This document shows, one piece after another, positions 24,352 through 41,760 of a stretch of 64,000 bases of DNA. How positions within the stretch are numbered: the stretch's first letter is position 1; the number at the start of each line of letters is the position of its first letter. The notes below the pieces were generated by a model that made no database searches, was not told the origin of the DNA, and saw nothing but the letters and a program-made list of their open reading frames with translations. Origin of the DNA: Cyclospora cayetanensis. Lineage: Eukaryota > Apicomplexa > Conoidasida > Eucoccidiorida > Eimeriidae. The stretch is taken from contig NW_020312281.1 of the NCBI RefSeq assembly GCF_002999335.1, forward strand, positions 221,970 to 285,969. Reading direction: 5' to 3'. The position numbers and the translations under genes were made by a program.

Positions 24352-26553
24352 GCGAATAGCAGCCAAATTGTTCTTGCCATATTCTTACAAGCAGTGATTT
24401 GTTTTCACTGTTGTCAGTGAGGCGATTTGAACAAGCGACTTGTGTTATATATGTGTACTAATTCAGTGTATGGGTGAAATCTCTCCCATAGGGCTTTTAG
24501 CTCTTCTGCACTAAAACCAGTCTGCAGCTTGCCTGTCCCACCCCTTCGCGCGGTGGGGGCCAAAGTACACTTAGGGGCCACAGTCTAGATAATCGCGAAT
24601 GCCTGTTTTCTAGTGCCGCGCTCTAATGTCTCCAGTGCGCCCTGGGTTATATTTCAGACCGTTCGGTCTCGAAGTCCACCCGCTGCATGATGGCCGCAGG
24701 AGCTGTATAGCCACAATTTTCCATACGGTACAATTCAGATTTGAGTAATACTTTAGCATGTAGTGCTGCCCTAAAGGCGGTGTTCATGAAGTGCCCTTGC
24801 CAGGGGGACCCTCGAAGGCTACAATACATGAAACGGTCGTGATTGGAGAGCAACTAGAATTCGCGTTAACCGTAGTGCTCCTAAGGAAGGATCGAGTAGC
24901 GTGGTCAGCTTGCATGGAAGCGATCAACGAACTTTTCGGTCCATCAATGTGCCCTGTGTTCTGCTTTGACATAATGGGTTGTCATTGATTTCTAGGTTAG
25001 TTGTCTCATTCTGATGTTTGCTATTCTGTGACTTCCGTTTTTTGTGTCCTCTTGTTGCTGTCTACCCGTGTCTGAATTTTCAAGGCTCTCTACCCACTCA
25101 GATACAGTTTTTTTCCCGTGTCACCGTGCTGGGTTGCGTGGTGTGAAATTCCTCCATTTCTTCGTTTTTCATTCTACAGTAGTTGGTCGCGCTATTGAGT
25201 CAAATAATTGTGCTCCCTTGAAAACTACGCAAGGTTTTGCGAGCAACTGCTTTTCCGTCAATTTCGATTCGGTGGGATCGAGTGCCTTTTTACATAGTAT
25301 TTCTCATCGCAACATATGTGCAGCAATACATGAACACAACGTTGAGCTTAGAGCTGCTTTAATGGGCCTCTACAAGGTGCAGGAGTGAAAATGCAGTACC
25401 TGAACAGGAATACCTATGCCCGAGACGGATGTCACCTGTTTTATGAGGGGTTGAAGACGTCAAGAACCTGAGTGGTCTTGGTATATTCCGGTTTATTTGG
25501 CCGTCTATGTCACGGAGTATCCATTTTCAAATGAGTTGACACCAGACAATTCGACTTCCTGAACACTACAGCACCCGCCGTAGCGTGCCTGTTACTCAAT
25601 GTACTAACCATGTCCTTCCGGCAGCATACTATTGTGAGGCAAGCTCGCTTGACTGCCGTAATTTGTAACTTTTGCTCACTGCTCTGCGTGATTGCTGGCT
25701 CGCGTTTATCATCATCTATCTTCGTCGTGTTTGTGGAGAAAGTCGCGTTCCCTGGTGTTCCTCACGTGTGTTGCACCCAGTTAGCCATAGGCGGCATTCT
25801 TAAATGGAGGAAACCTATTACTTCTCCTCTCCTTAATAATGTTTATTCATCAATTTCTTCGATGCGAATTTAATGTGTACACGGTGAACCCCACGCAACA
25901 CATGAACCCCCTCCTTCCGTCGTTGTGGCACAAACCTACAAGCCCCATGTGACGCCAACACCAAAATGGACAGTTTCTTGCACGAAGCTCCCTGAAATAT
26001 TGCAGTTGCCTTGCTTTTTTATGATTTACTCCCATATTCTTGCCGAAGCGCCGCTGGAGAGACGTTTCTTGTGCTGCCGCAACGGTAGTCTTCGATCCCA
26101 AGCAGCCACACAGCTTGAGGGCCGCCGAGAATCGGCGGGTCTGTTTTTGTCCTTCTGTATGTACGCTTAATGGGCACTGCCAGGCCTTGTATGCAAGAAC
26201 TGACTGTGTGGCTCCTTTGACAGAATCGACCAATGCACGGCGAGTTCCTGCTGATCCCCCGCAGGAGGACTGACTGCCTGTACACAGCGAATTTCGCGCT
26301 GCTGAACCACAGACCACTGATCAAAAATTGCAGGACCCGTTGATTGGTTGCTGATACTGCAGCCGTCAGAAAAGCCAAGCTGCTGCTGCAGCCGAGGCAG
26401 AGTGTCAACAGCAGGGGCTTTGGAGCGACAAGAAAGTACAGGGGAACATGTGGTAACTGCCGGACTTGTATACTTCGCTGTGCTCATGGGGTGGCCTGCA
26501 TTCACCTGCGCATGATACCAGTGAGCCGAAGCCTTGAGCTTTCCTGAGGCGGC
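24352..26553. other. Intergenic region, no gene recognised
   Basis: Frames at 25044-25388, 25610-25873 and 25850-26568 (minus) carry no domain signature. They do not link to flanking exons by phase. Nothing else was seen apart from AT-rich stretches. The right end should include the MFS transporter promoter. Confidence 0.45.
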
Positions 26554-29500
26554 ATGATCCGCAACCAACCGCAGCAGCCAGTGCCTTCATGTGCACAGGA
26601 TACTTTGGCTTCGTCCAATGCTTCAACGGTAGCAGCATCGACAGCGTTAGGTAGATTAAAGAGAGTTCCCATGGATGCCCTGGGTACTGAGAAGCAGCAG
26701 GAGCCATCAGTGGCCAGCTACCCCACTTCGCACTCCCTGTCTCATGCAGAAGCAGCTACCACACCAGTTGCGGCAGCAGCCCAGCTGGAAGCCACAGCGG
26801 ACGGGAGGGCAGCAGCCTCAACTGCATCAAGAGACTCATTCTATGCGGCGTTCCCGCCAACAGCTGAGGCTACTCTTCTATCTCCTGTTGTAGAGTCGGC
26901 ACGAACGTGCAGTGTTCCCGCAACAACAGCGGGCAGCACCATACAGGAGCCAGCAGCATCAGGAGCAACAAGGACTGCTCGCCAGGAGGCACAGCGGCGA
27001 AACGTCATGCTTTCCTTCGGTTTTACAATTTTGAGCACACTATTCCTCTCGTGTGCTCAGGGGCCCATCTTCGATATGTATATCTTCCTCTTAGGCAATC
27101 ATAGCAATAAGTGGGCCTCCTCCTAAGATCGCTTGACTTTTCATCATTTTTTAAAGCCTAAGCGAGGCCTCCTGCCACCTCCTGCATTATCGCGTTCCCC
27201 CGCTTTTACTTTCGCGCTGTGTCCATGTGTATTCTAGAGCGTCCTCCTTTGTTCACCTTAAAGACTCGAGTTGCTGTTTCTGGTGTCTGGATGTTTAGGT
27301 GGGTGGGTAATACCGAGAGTCTCTCCGGGATCGTCTCCCTAATCGTCGCCGCCCCTGTGGGCTTGCTTGTTGACAAATGGCCTAAAGACATTATCTGCAA
27401 GGCAAGTGGCGATGGCGCTGCACGTTTATGCAGCAAGGCATTTCGAGACATCGACCCGTAGCCTCTAGAGGCACGGGCTCGTGCGAGAGCTGTTACGCCT
27501 AGAACGCGGGGAGCATGAGAGAAATGCCTGCCCTTGAAAGCGAGCAGCTACTCCAAAGGTTCTCGCGCTCATCGGGGACTTGTGTGTAGGCCTCCCGTAG
27601 AATATTGCCCTGCGCAGGCTGCCAAGTGTACAAACAGTTTCACAAGCTGTTCTTCATTCGACGTTCAGGATGGGTGCATGGAGACCCCACGAACCTCTGC
27701 GTTCAGTCTGGCCTTGTGTGTGTTGATCAGGCGGTTTGCATCGTGGGGCTGTTGGCCTCGGTTTTGAGCTTTTGGGGTGTCTCGACGAATTCGTTCTTGC
27801 TTATCATCCCTTCGCTCATTCTTTGGGGCTTGTTCTATGAAGCAAGCAACGGCGCAACTGGTGCCATCTTCACAGACTCCCTCACGCGCGGTCAGCGGAC
27901 CAAATGGTTCAGTTGGAAAGGTAAGTGACAAGAAATCCGGAGGGAGGCAGCGAGACACAGACGCACACGAAACGCAAAGTAGTACTGAAGCGAACCCTAA
28001 GGGCGCCGCATGCGCAGTTACCACCCACCATAAAGAAATCCCTATTCGAACAAACTCCGTAGCGTTGGAGAGAAGCCCTAAACTGCATCCCTTCCCTTCG
28101 CGCGGCTTCGAACCCCTAAATGCTCCCGACATGCGAGATGATCTAGCCCTTTCCACCTCGCAAGCAATTGAGAAACACTGAACCGTATACACCCCCGTGG
28201 ACTCCCTAGAGGCTCCACGAACGCCGTCGTGGAATCCTTGATTGACCTTGACGCGCTCCAGTCTTTAGCCAATTTCCAGGCTTCTGTTTGCTCATTGTGG
28301 TACTGCTGCCTGCTGTCTTTCCTGCAAGCTGGCTTGCTGCACTTTTCATGTGCCTCTTTTGTGCTGGCCCTTTGGATGAATAGGGATGATGCAAAGTGCT
28401 TCGACTGCGCTCTCACCACTGCTGATGGCTGGTTTCTTCAATGCCTACGGTGACAGCTGGGATTTGGCACGCCTGCGGCTGTTGATCCTCCTCGGCATTA
28501 TCTTTTTTGGCCCCTCCTCCAGCTTGCTGCTTTGGTTCTTCATAGATCTCTACAGAGTAAGCCAGAGATGACCTGTGAGTATCAGGCGCCAGCGATGGGT
28601 GGGAGCAGCAAAGGGTGAAGGTGAGACCATGCACACCAGCGTTTGCAAGCAAACGCTGGCCTGCATGGAATGGAGGGAAAGGTGTTTGGCGTCTTTCGTC
28701 TTCTCAGAGAAGGCACAATAGAATCGCCGCTCCAACCGACAACTTCCCCTCTACGACAAATGACAGCAGCAGCAGCGGCAGCAGGGGAATAGCCACAGCA
28801 GATTCCGTCGAGGAACCCATGCGTAGGCTCCTATCAGCTACTCAAGAGGCACCTGAATCTTCATTCTCTGCAGCATCCGAAGAAGGGGACGGCGCGGGGC
28901 CAGCAGCAGTAAACGACGAAGAGCTTTCGAGGCTACCTCTTCTCTACAGGCACGCTATTTTCCCCTAGGGTAGACTTCAGAGGCCGCTGACTCAAACCTG
29001 GATCGAAGGATCCTACGTTTCAGCTGTAAAAGAAAGTGTCTGTGTGTGTGTCTGCAGGAGCGTGCCGTATATAATAAGCATTTCGGACTTTGTGCGCTCA
29101 ATGGGTGCCGGGATGACTGTGAAGTTCTTTCCGCTTTTCTTTTCGAATGACTACAACCTGTCTCCTATCCACTTGTGCCTTCTCAGCATTTCCTATGCCT
29201 TTTCCGTTGCCATCTTTATCTTTTTTGCTTCCACGCTCTCCAAGCACATTGGTGCGACAGCCCCCCTTGACCCCCGGATTGCTAGCTCTGCGAGCAGCGC
29301 GCTCCTCTTCCCTCTACACTTCTCCCTTTCGTTGCATGCACACAACTAGCCGGCTCGACAGCTAGCAGCGAGCCTGTCCATTGCACAGAGATGGACGAGC
29401 TCAGAGCCTGTTTTCCCGCAACTGGCCAGCTGGATAGGGGTAGCACAAGTAAACGAACGGAGAAGAGGCAGCAGCAGGCGCATCTGCTGCTTGGCCTGTG

Positions 29501-30956
29501 TACTTGGTTTTCGCGGATACACTGGTCATGGTAGCTTTGCTCCTGTGTTACTCAGTCATGCGCGTCTCAGCTTGATATATATATATATATGTATTCATGT
29601 ATGTGCGCGTACCTACGTTTGTGTGTATGTTTCTGCGGCAGGCCGTGCGCTTACCTCTCAGTTGTTTTCTCTACTTGGTTTACTTGCCTTGACGGCGATG
29701 TGCTATCTGGAGGATCTTCGCTTCCTTATTGCCGCGCACCTCTTAAGGGGAGGCATGCAGAATGCCAACTACCCACTCGATAGGTCTATGATTGTGGACT
29801 TTTCCAAAAGTAACGCCCACCGTACAGGCCCTATCCAGTAAAGCCAGCTTAGCCCACGGCATTCGATCCCGTTGAAAATGCACAGAAGACTATTTCGTTA
29901 GTTTCCTGTGCGCACGCTGTGTGAAACACCAGCACAGGCGACCCCCAGCAATCCGATTGAGGGCTTGGTCTTAAGGGCTTGTGGCTTGTGGTATATATAT
30001 TTATATTTAGGCACGGATCGAGGAAAATGGAGTGCTATGGAGACCTTCACGTCCACCTTGTGGTCAGGCAGTGCCTTTCTCGGGGGTATTCTGGCAGATA
30101 AAGACTACAGGTGAACAGTATTACCCAACCTGATGAAAAAACTAGTTTCTTCAAGGCCTCCGTTGGGGCTTCTGATTGCCCCCTGCAGCGAAGTCCGCTG
30201 AAAGGCCGATTTTTTAGGGTCATCGGATCTTGAACGTACAGCGTTCAGAGGAAGAGCTCACTTCTACAAAGAGCGAATCTATTTATGTACTACAAGAACA
30301 CAAAGACTGTGCTAGTGTGATCAGTTGTCGCTGGCTGTTCATGCGAATGTGGTCCTTATATTTCGCACCGCGTGTTGTTTTATGCGCTTTCCTTCCTCAG
30401 GTATGCCTTTGGTGTAACTGCGATAGTGTACGCCGTCGCATGGCTTGTCTATACGCCCCTCGTTTTCATCATCCCGCAAGCCGAAAGGGCCATAGGGATG
30501 CCCAGCGGAGGCCACCCTTCAGAGATACGGCCTACTCAGGAGCGCGAACCTGCATCCGACTCGACCCCCCTCATTGCTGCAGAAGCAGCCACTGTGGCAG
30601 CAGATGCACCAGCTGCCGGAGCAACTGCGACGGCAGAAGGAGCAGTGGTAACATCATCAGCAACCACGGCTACAGCTTCTACTGCGCCCAAAGTGACACA
30701 CCCTGCAGAGCTGTTTTTGTCAAGTGAGCAGACACCTCCCACTGAAAGTGAGAGTGCCAGAAACATGGAGAGCGCGTCCCTTACTGATTCTCCCCCTATA
30801 GAAAACTGGGATTGCCCCGATGATGCCCCCTTTTGGAGATCTAGGGAGGGCAGCAACCTCAGCGTAAAAGCCCCGCTTCGGGCAGAATATGAATACCCAA
30901 TGAAGGGAAAGCAGCATTTACAGCAGGCCCGCGAGCCGCTGCTCCCTGACGTCTGA
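26554..30956 (+). CDS. Major facilitator superfamily transporter, nine exons
   Basis: Exons: 26554-27110, 27299-27405, 27669-27920, 28384-28556, 28708-28949, 29058-29251, 29642-29809, 30011-30110 and 30401-30956. They sum to 2,349 bases with matched phases, giving 782 residues. About 150 Ala/Thr/Ser-rich residues precede the first membrane segment (LSFGFTILSTLFLSCAQGPI). An MFS motif-A-like loop, VGLLVDKWPKD, follows. Further membrane segments are seen in every exon except exon 5, which encodes a polar Ser/Glu-rich central loop (~80 residues, predicted cytosolic). Exon 8 has a DRGKWSAMETF...SGSAFLGGILAD segment typical of MFS second halves. The C-terminal ~150 residues are a hydrophilic Ala/Thr/Glu-rich tail. 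Intron 5 appears to use a GC donor, because no GT donor keeps the frame there. The substrate is unknown. Confidence 0.85.
28627..28668. other. Near-perfect inverted repeat (hairpin) inside MFS intron
   Basis: Arms CCAGCGTTTGC and GCAAACGCTGG at 28636-28659 are 11-bp perfect complements separated by two bases. Flanking CCATGCA (28627-28633) and TGCATGG (28662-28668) also pair, leaving only a 2x2 internal loop. The whole could fold into an 18-bp stem in RNA or a cruciform in DNA. It lies within intron 4 of the MFS gene. No known RNA family was recognised. Confidence 0.75.
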
Positions 30957-32461
30957 GGCTTCGCAGGCGAGTGTTGCAGCGTAGCTTGTCTTTTGCGCAG
31001 TGCTTGCACCTCGCTCTCGTCCTCCGCCTCACAAACATACAACAGCAGCATTTTCTTTTTATGGCTTTCTTTGTTTTGGGGGCCTCAACCGAAGGCGTTC
31101 GAAGAAGACGCACCGCCGTACACGAGTCTTGGTTGCACGTCCCTTGCATGGGTAGTAGGTACAGCGGTTTGATAGTATGTGTAGGAACACATACCATCCA
31201 ATATGTGCTTCTGCCCCTGAACCCCGTCTCGTGCTCTGCCATCCCCCCTCACTCACGCAGCATTCTATCTGATATCTGCGCACTGTCAGCCCGAGAGCAG
31301 CAAACCGGCCCTGCCGTCGTCTCAGTGCAACGGCGGCTAGCGTTTTGTCTGAAAGGGCTCTTGAGCCTCCACTAAGTCCTGTGGACGTGCTGCAGTGGAA
31401 TCGCAGCCTCCACGAGCCCCCCCCCCCAGTATAGGTGGCCACACGGCCCACTGGTGACTCTAGCTGCTGGCTCGTTTTATCGGCAAGAACTTGGACATCA
31501 GTACGCGGCTGCAGTGCACCTGCAGTCAGCCTTGGACGGTCGACAGCTAGCTACCCCGGCACGTAGGCCACCGCTCGATTCTCAACGTACGCCCCACAAA
31601 GAAACCGAGAGGCTTCAGCGCAGCTGAAACAGCGAGATAACTCAAAGAAAGGTCTGCTGCCTCATGAACATTCTCCTACATAATTCTTTTGTTCATCGCT
31701 AGAAGTCGATTCAATGCTTCTCCCCTACGTCACAAAGCTAGAGCTAGCCCCCGTGACCAGGGAGTCGAGCACCCCACAATCTGTTAAAATTCCGGGGCTG
31801 TTATCCGGCCAGACGGGGGTACCCGAATTTCAAAGCGTGCCCAAGCAAGGACCAGCCCGGACACTTTCGTCAAGTGCATAAGTGGTGATATCTTCACCAA
31901 GCAGGAAAGGCCCCTGTCGCAGCCCGACACATTCGCGATCTCGTGAGAGACCACGGTAAACACCTTTGGACACGGCTAACCATGTAGCTAGATAGGCAGT
32001 GCACTAAAAGCTAGCTATCAAGCTAGGCAGTTAGCTACCTTGCTAGACAGCTGGCTCGCAACGCAAGAAACGTTCTCCAGGGCACCCTGTCGGGGTGTAC
32101 GGGCACATGAATGGTTCAAAGCATATGCCCCTCGTCGTGAAGCACTAGAGATTTCCCTGATGTATGCCACAGCCCACTACTGAGAAATCACCAAGCTTGT
32201 AGGGCAATATTCCCCGTCAGGCTCCCTGGCCGCCTCCACACCGCGTGCAGGCAGATCCGACGAAATGCAACACGGGCACAAGTTGAGGAAAAGAGTGACA
32301 AGACGAGCATGGGGAAGAGGAGAGGGAGAAGAAAGTCTCCTTTTGCTCCTCTTAAGAAGCAACCAGACGCAAGTCCACGGCAGAGAAAAAGAAAGCAGGA
32401 GAGAAAATTGGAGGCAGGGATCGGTCTCCAATATATAGAGCAATGAAGGCGCTGAGAACTG
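30957..32461. other. Convergent intergenic region, 3' flanks of MFS and CDPK genes
   Basis: The MFS gene and the minus-strand CDPK gene end toward each other here, so this 1.5 kb should hold both 3' untranslated regions and terminators. TAGCTAG-type tracts occur at about 31,545-31,560 and 31,981-32,060. Frames at 30971-31451 are shadows or chance openings with no domain. Confidence 0.55.
31975..32065. repeat. TAGCTAG-type degenerate repeat tract
   Basis: Repeated GCTAG, TAGCTA and CTAGGCAG words resemble the tract at 20760-20835. The elements AGCTAGGCAG, TTAGC and GCTAG occur in both places, with variable spacing. Confidence 0.6.
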
Positions 32462-37310
<4,849 letters not shown>

Positions 37311-39599
37311 TTTCTTCCGAGTCTATGAGCTCCGAACCGTTAACCTTAACCCTAGGAACACAGACAACGAGACGAGGAGGAAGGCTTGGCCCATGCTTGC
37401 CCATTATCTCGGGAATGACTACGCGGGGGAAAGGCTAATTTCCAAACACGCATTCGTGCTGACGCAAGTGTATTTCACTACGAGCACACCACGGGCGGTA
37501 AGCCCCTGCTTGGCTGGTAGGCACGACAAACTTACTGCGTCTTGGCACCCCACGCGGGCAGGGCAAATCGGTGAGAAAAGAAACAGGTGAGCGGGCGCCT
37601 CGTGCTCAATCTGGGCAGAGTACACTCAAGTCAATGGCAAGAGCAGTGTGCTGCAAGCGCCACAGGGAGCCTACAAGCCTCACAGCCGAATATGCGACAA
37701 GGATGCAGAATACAAAAATGAAGAGCAAGAAAACTAAAATGACGATTTGGGTTTCGTTTCCTCGGGGCACCAGCAGCAGCTTGCTGTTGCCCTTATCTCT
37801 AGAGGAAGGACGCAGGCGGGGCCAAACCCTTCGCCCACGTAGGCATAGAAGAAAAAGTATATGAGCACGACAGCTGTGTATCCCTTGAAAACGAAGGACA
37901 ACACACAGTCTACGTACGGGAATTACAATGAGAATTGCCCGTGTTGCAGCATCAGCTACTTGCGGCTGCGCTGTTCAAGCAATAAGGAGGAAAACGGGCT
38001 GTGTAGCAGCTCCTTTATGTGCTTTTAAATTAGGCTATCTCTGCCGAATTTCCCTACATTAAACAGAAACAGCCGCAGCCCAAAAGAAGCAGAGAGAGCC
38101 CAACATCGACGATATAAACCAGGGGCCCCAAACACCGCCACGCCGAAGCAGCAGCAGCAGCAGCCGCTTGTTGCGGCTCTTTCTAATTTTTTATCGAATC
38201 TTCGCCCAACACTGCGATTTTCCTTTGTTTGCTAGCATGTTGAAGAGATTTATGTGATCCTCGGCGGCACTTTGGAACGAAATGCCGAGGAAGAGGAGCA
38301 CAGGTGTGTGCGTGGTCCATGGAAAGATCGTAGAGCGAGAACTCTACACAGCGGCTCGTGAGCTTGCTATACAGCTCTTTTTTCATCTTCAGATTCAGTT
38401 GTATTTTCGAAAGGGCCTAAATGGGAGCTCGGTAAGAAAGAGTGGTTTGTCCATTTAAAAGATAAACGTTCCCCGTAGGCTGGTTATCCGTGCATTTAAC
38501 GCGCCAGAACTCGGCAAGCCATTGCTAACCTTTTTCTTTCCTTCGCTATACTATCCTCATCTCTTTCTTCCTCGTGAATGCCTATCATGCAAGTCCATTG
38601 TTCTCTTTTTATCGCTCCGCTATGCCATGAGCCCTGCACTCGCCGTCAGCAAGGTTGCGATGAGAAGGCATGGATTACAGGTGTGCCTTTGAGTAGATAA
38701 TTCCTTCTCCATGTGCCGATTATGCATTATGGCCAGGGAAGCGGCTAACTGCAGCTACCCATTGGGGTACCAAACGGCCGGATGCGTTGTCAAACACGCG
38801 GGGTGTGGCGGGCCAAATAGGTACACTTGGAACACGCTCTACCACACTTGAAATACGTAACTGAGGGCTAATGAAGAACTGACAAATTGGTTTGTTTGTA
38901 CGTAAATTTTAGTTTCCGCAGATTGCTGCTAGCGCGATACAAGAAGGAGTAATGCTACGTGCGTGCGTGCTGGATGCTATGCCGAACTAGCTGTGGATGC
39001 TCGGAGTGTTTTAGGGTGCAGATAGGCACGCCCAAGCAATATCTCCCCCCCATACCGAAGTTTTGAGGGCCTTGGGCACGGATGGGAGAAAATTCATATG
39101 GAATGCACTCAACAACTTTCTGTTTAGCTCATATCAACTCCGAATATGTGTATCTTCCTGCAGAAGCCTTACGTGGAGCGTTACACTTAGTTGCACCGCA
39201 TGCTTTGATTTTTTGCTTTCCATTCATTCACCAGCTACGAAAGCAGTAGGAGTCAGGCTTCTTTACAATATGTGTTCGGGATGTGATGGAGTTATTTGAC
39301 TCTCAATAATCGGCTTTCTTTGGCAACAATCTGAAAAAAATACCGTGTGGCAGTGAAAGTTGACGGTGGCGCGACGTATGTTGAGGCGGCACAGGCAGGC
39401 CTGTTAGGTGCTTTGAGCCCGGTGGCTTCCTAGCTGGTAGAAAGACATGACTTGGTTGCCAATAAAATGCTTGTGAATGCACCGATGCGGTTATACCGGT
39501 AATAGAAGTATCATGGCCGCAAGGGCGGGCAACTACTCGAAGAGAACGTCTGTTTACCCTGCAACTGGAGAGATACGCGTGCCCCTTTCGCCTTGCTTA
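37311..39599. other. Gene-free region upstream of CDPK
   Basis: The CDPK start codon is at 37310, so the left part should contain its 5' untranslated region and promoter. A short AGC run (about 38,148-38,165) and small chance frames are present. No gene or domain was recognised. The rising AT content and lack of coding signal match the transposon-derived DNA that follows. Confidence 0.45.
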
Positions 39600-39900
39600 T
39601 TTGGAAGAGAAGAAATTAAGTGGTAACTGTAGTATTGTAGAGGAAGTCTTCACTTTGCAGGAATTACTACAGTTTACGCCCTCGAACAAGCCCTAACTCA
39701 TTTGTTTATGCCAAGTGTAGCTAAACAGCAAGCGTGGAGGAAGTTCAGAAATCTATGCAGAGAAGTCTAGTGATACATACATCTCTCGAGAAATACACAA
39801 CTTTGTTTTACAAAAGCCACAAAGTAGTCGAGCAGATGCTTTATCCGTGAGTCATCACAGGTCTACCCGAAGTGTCAAGTCAGGGGGTCGCACGATCGGC
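39600..39900 (+). mobile_element. Decayed Ty3/gypsy pol fragment (RNase H end)
   Basis: One plus-strand frame, interrupted by two stop codons, reads NCSIVEEVFTLQELLQF from 39625 and later ISREIHNFVLQKP...RADALS ending at 39846. These match the end of the RNase H region of gypsy-type reverse transcriptases: a Y-S-x-x-E-x-E-V-x-A-like block, a hydrophobic F-x-I/L strand, and the conserved ADALSRR box, here with the Arg lost after ADALS. Both pieces are in the same frame at the expected spacing. The element is a dead remnant. Ty3/gypsy chromovirus-like elements are reported from Eimeria genomes. Confidence 0.72.
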
Positions 39901-40099
39901 TACGACTAAGCAAGTTCATCAGCTTTAGGCCTTGGCAAACGAGGAACTGCTTTAGGTTTCAGAAGAGGAAGAGAGCTTGTATTTAGGGCCCATAGATGTC
40001 GGAGCTGTGTCCGCCCGATAGAGCCTAGAGCCAACGGTCAATCAGAAACAAAAGCCAAAGGGAACCCTTGCTTCTCAGTGGTCCCAGACTATCCTTCAA

Positions 40100-41760
40100 C
40101 AGCTCATCTGCTTTTACTGTGGGAAAGCGTGTTAAAGCGGAGCTCAAACCGCGTGTAAAAGCCAACTAAGGCAACTACTAGGACTGGGACTGGCGGAAGC
40201 AGGCTGCTTGGCCGGCAAAGAATTCTCTTCAGGGCAACGGAGAGGCCCCCAAGCAGACTGCGGCATGATGAAGGGGCCTCCAGAGGATCGAGTTGCAGTT
40301 GGGAGCCTATCATGAGTCGATTGGGCGCTGATACAAGTTCTCACTAATGGTCCAAATTTTCTAGCATTACTTGTCAGTAGATGCTTGAAAAGTGGGGCTA
40401 AAATCAGAGGAGACGGCGCAGGAGTGCAATCTGCCTGTTCACTCGTGAGCATAGTCCCTGAGACTCACTTCCGCCAACAAGGCTACAACAGTCGAAGGAT
40501 ACATCTAGTTGGATTGTAGTTCAATCAGCATGATCCTCTACGTGGACCCACGCACCATGATGGTAGTCTTAGGTCGGCATCGGATGAGCTAATGAACAAC
40601 GCCAGATCCGGTGAAATTTTGAAGCAACCAAGGTGCAAGCTCTACCTTCACGCACCTGCCAAGACATTGCAAAGCTCTATGAGCGTCTATCTTACTACCG
40701 AAATTAAATTCCTGGAAATGCTCGAATCGCTGCATTTTTTACTTTTCCACTACAGAAAGCCTAGTCTGTGATCTGGAACGAGAAGGCTGATGTAGCAGCA
40801 AGGACAATTATCATTCGTCTTACGATTCGTCCGGTACTGGCGCTGCCCGACTACAATCGTCATTGCGTCTTAACGAACGATACTCTTGACGTAAAGGTGG
40901 CTGCTGCTCTGTGCTCAGAGCCTATGGGTCCTCCGAAACAATGAATTGTTGATTGTTACTCTCAGTGCTTTGCCAAAACCGAATAGTGGAATTCAATACG
41001 GGAAAAGTAACTCGGCGCAAAATATGACGGCACCATCAACTGAGGGGCATTTTACTGTCCATACCGAACAACAGGTTTACTGTACCTGACGAAAAATTCT
41101 AAGGACTTCAACAGCCCTCGACTTTTTTGATAGCTTAAATCCCTCCTGCAATATGATTTACAATGAAGCACAATAAAGGCATCACCAAGATGGTCGCTGA
41201 TGCCCTCTCGCGGCATGCCGGCAAATTATCGTCTTTCGTCTGAACCGCCCTTGAATTTGTCAATTCGCGGTTGCTCTACATACTGCATGTCTTACCCCCT
41301 TGACTCCATGGAATTTGCTATTGCTGCCAAAGTCTAAAATGGTAAAAGGAAGCGCATTTCGCGAAACAGGCATATGCGTTGTTACTCACTTCCAGCATCT
41401 CAAGCGGCGAAATTTGCCGTAGTCCAGTCTTTTGCAAAGCTCTCCAATTCTAGGGAGGAATAACACTGTTCTGAATATGGAATTTGTTGTTAACTTTTGG
41501 AGTCGAATTTTAGGACAGCATCTACGCAGTTGTTGACAGGCCCAGCAAGCGGCCATTTCATTCCGTCTTCCAGCTATGTCACGTGTCAAGAAATCGCTCA
41601 TCGACTTTTACCTCGTAACTGAAGGCTTCCGATATTCCTTAGAGTGTCACTATGGGCAGGAATACAGCTAGCGCGTCCTAGTAACAATGCCTTTATGATG
41701 GGCCTGCATGCTGACCGCAATATAATCGTTGCAAGCCACTTTGAGGCACACGGAATGACC
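40100..41760 (+). mobile_element. Decayed Ty3/gypsy gag-pol remnant (zinc knuckle?, RT, RNase H, integrase)
   Basis: Successive plus-strand matches appear in the order of a gypsy element. A possible nucleic-acid-binding knuckle, CFYCGKAC, sits at 40109. The end of reverse transcriptase reads KLYLHAP at 40637, then YYR at 40693 with WNEKAD. The RNase H start reads PVLALPDYNRHCVLTNDT from 40831, where the usual TDAS is TNDT. The RNase H end box is VADALSRH, from 41193. An integrase-like EFVVNFWSRILGQ follows near 41480. The pieces lie in different frames and are broken by stops and at least one shift, so nothing is expressed. No long terminal repeats were found by eye. This copy is distinct from the fragment at 39600-39900. 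Confidence 0.8.
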
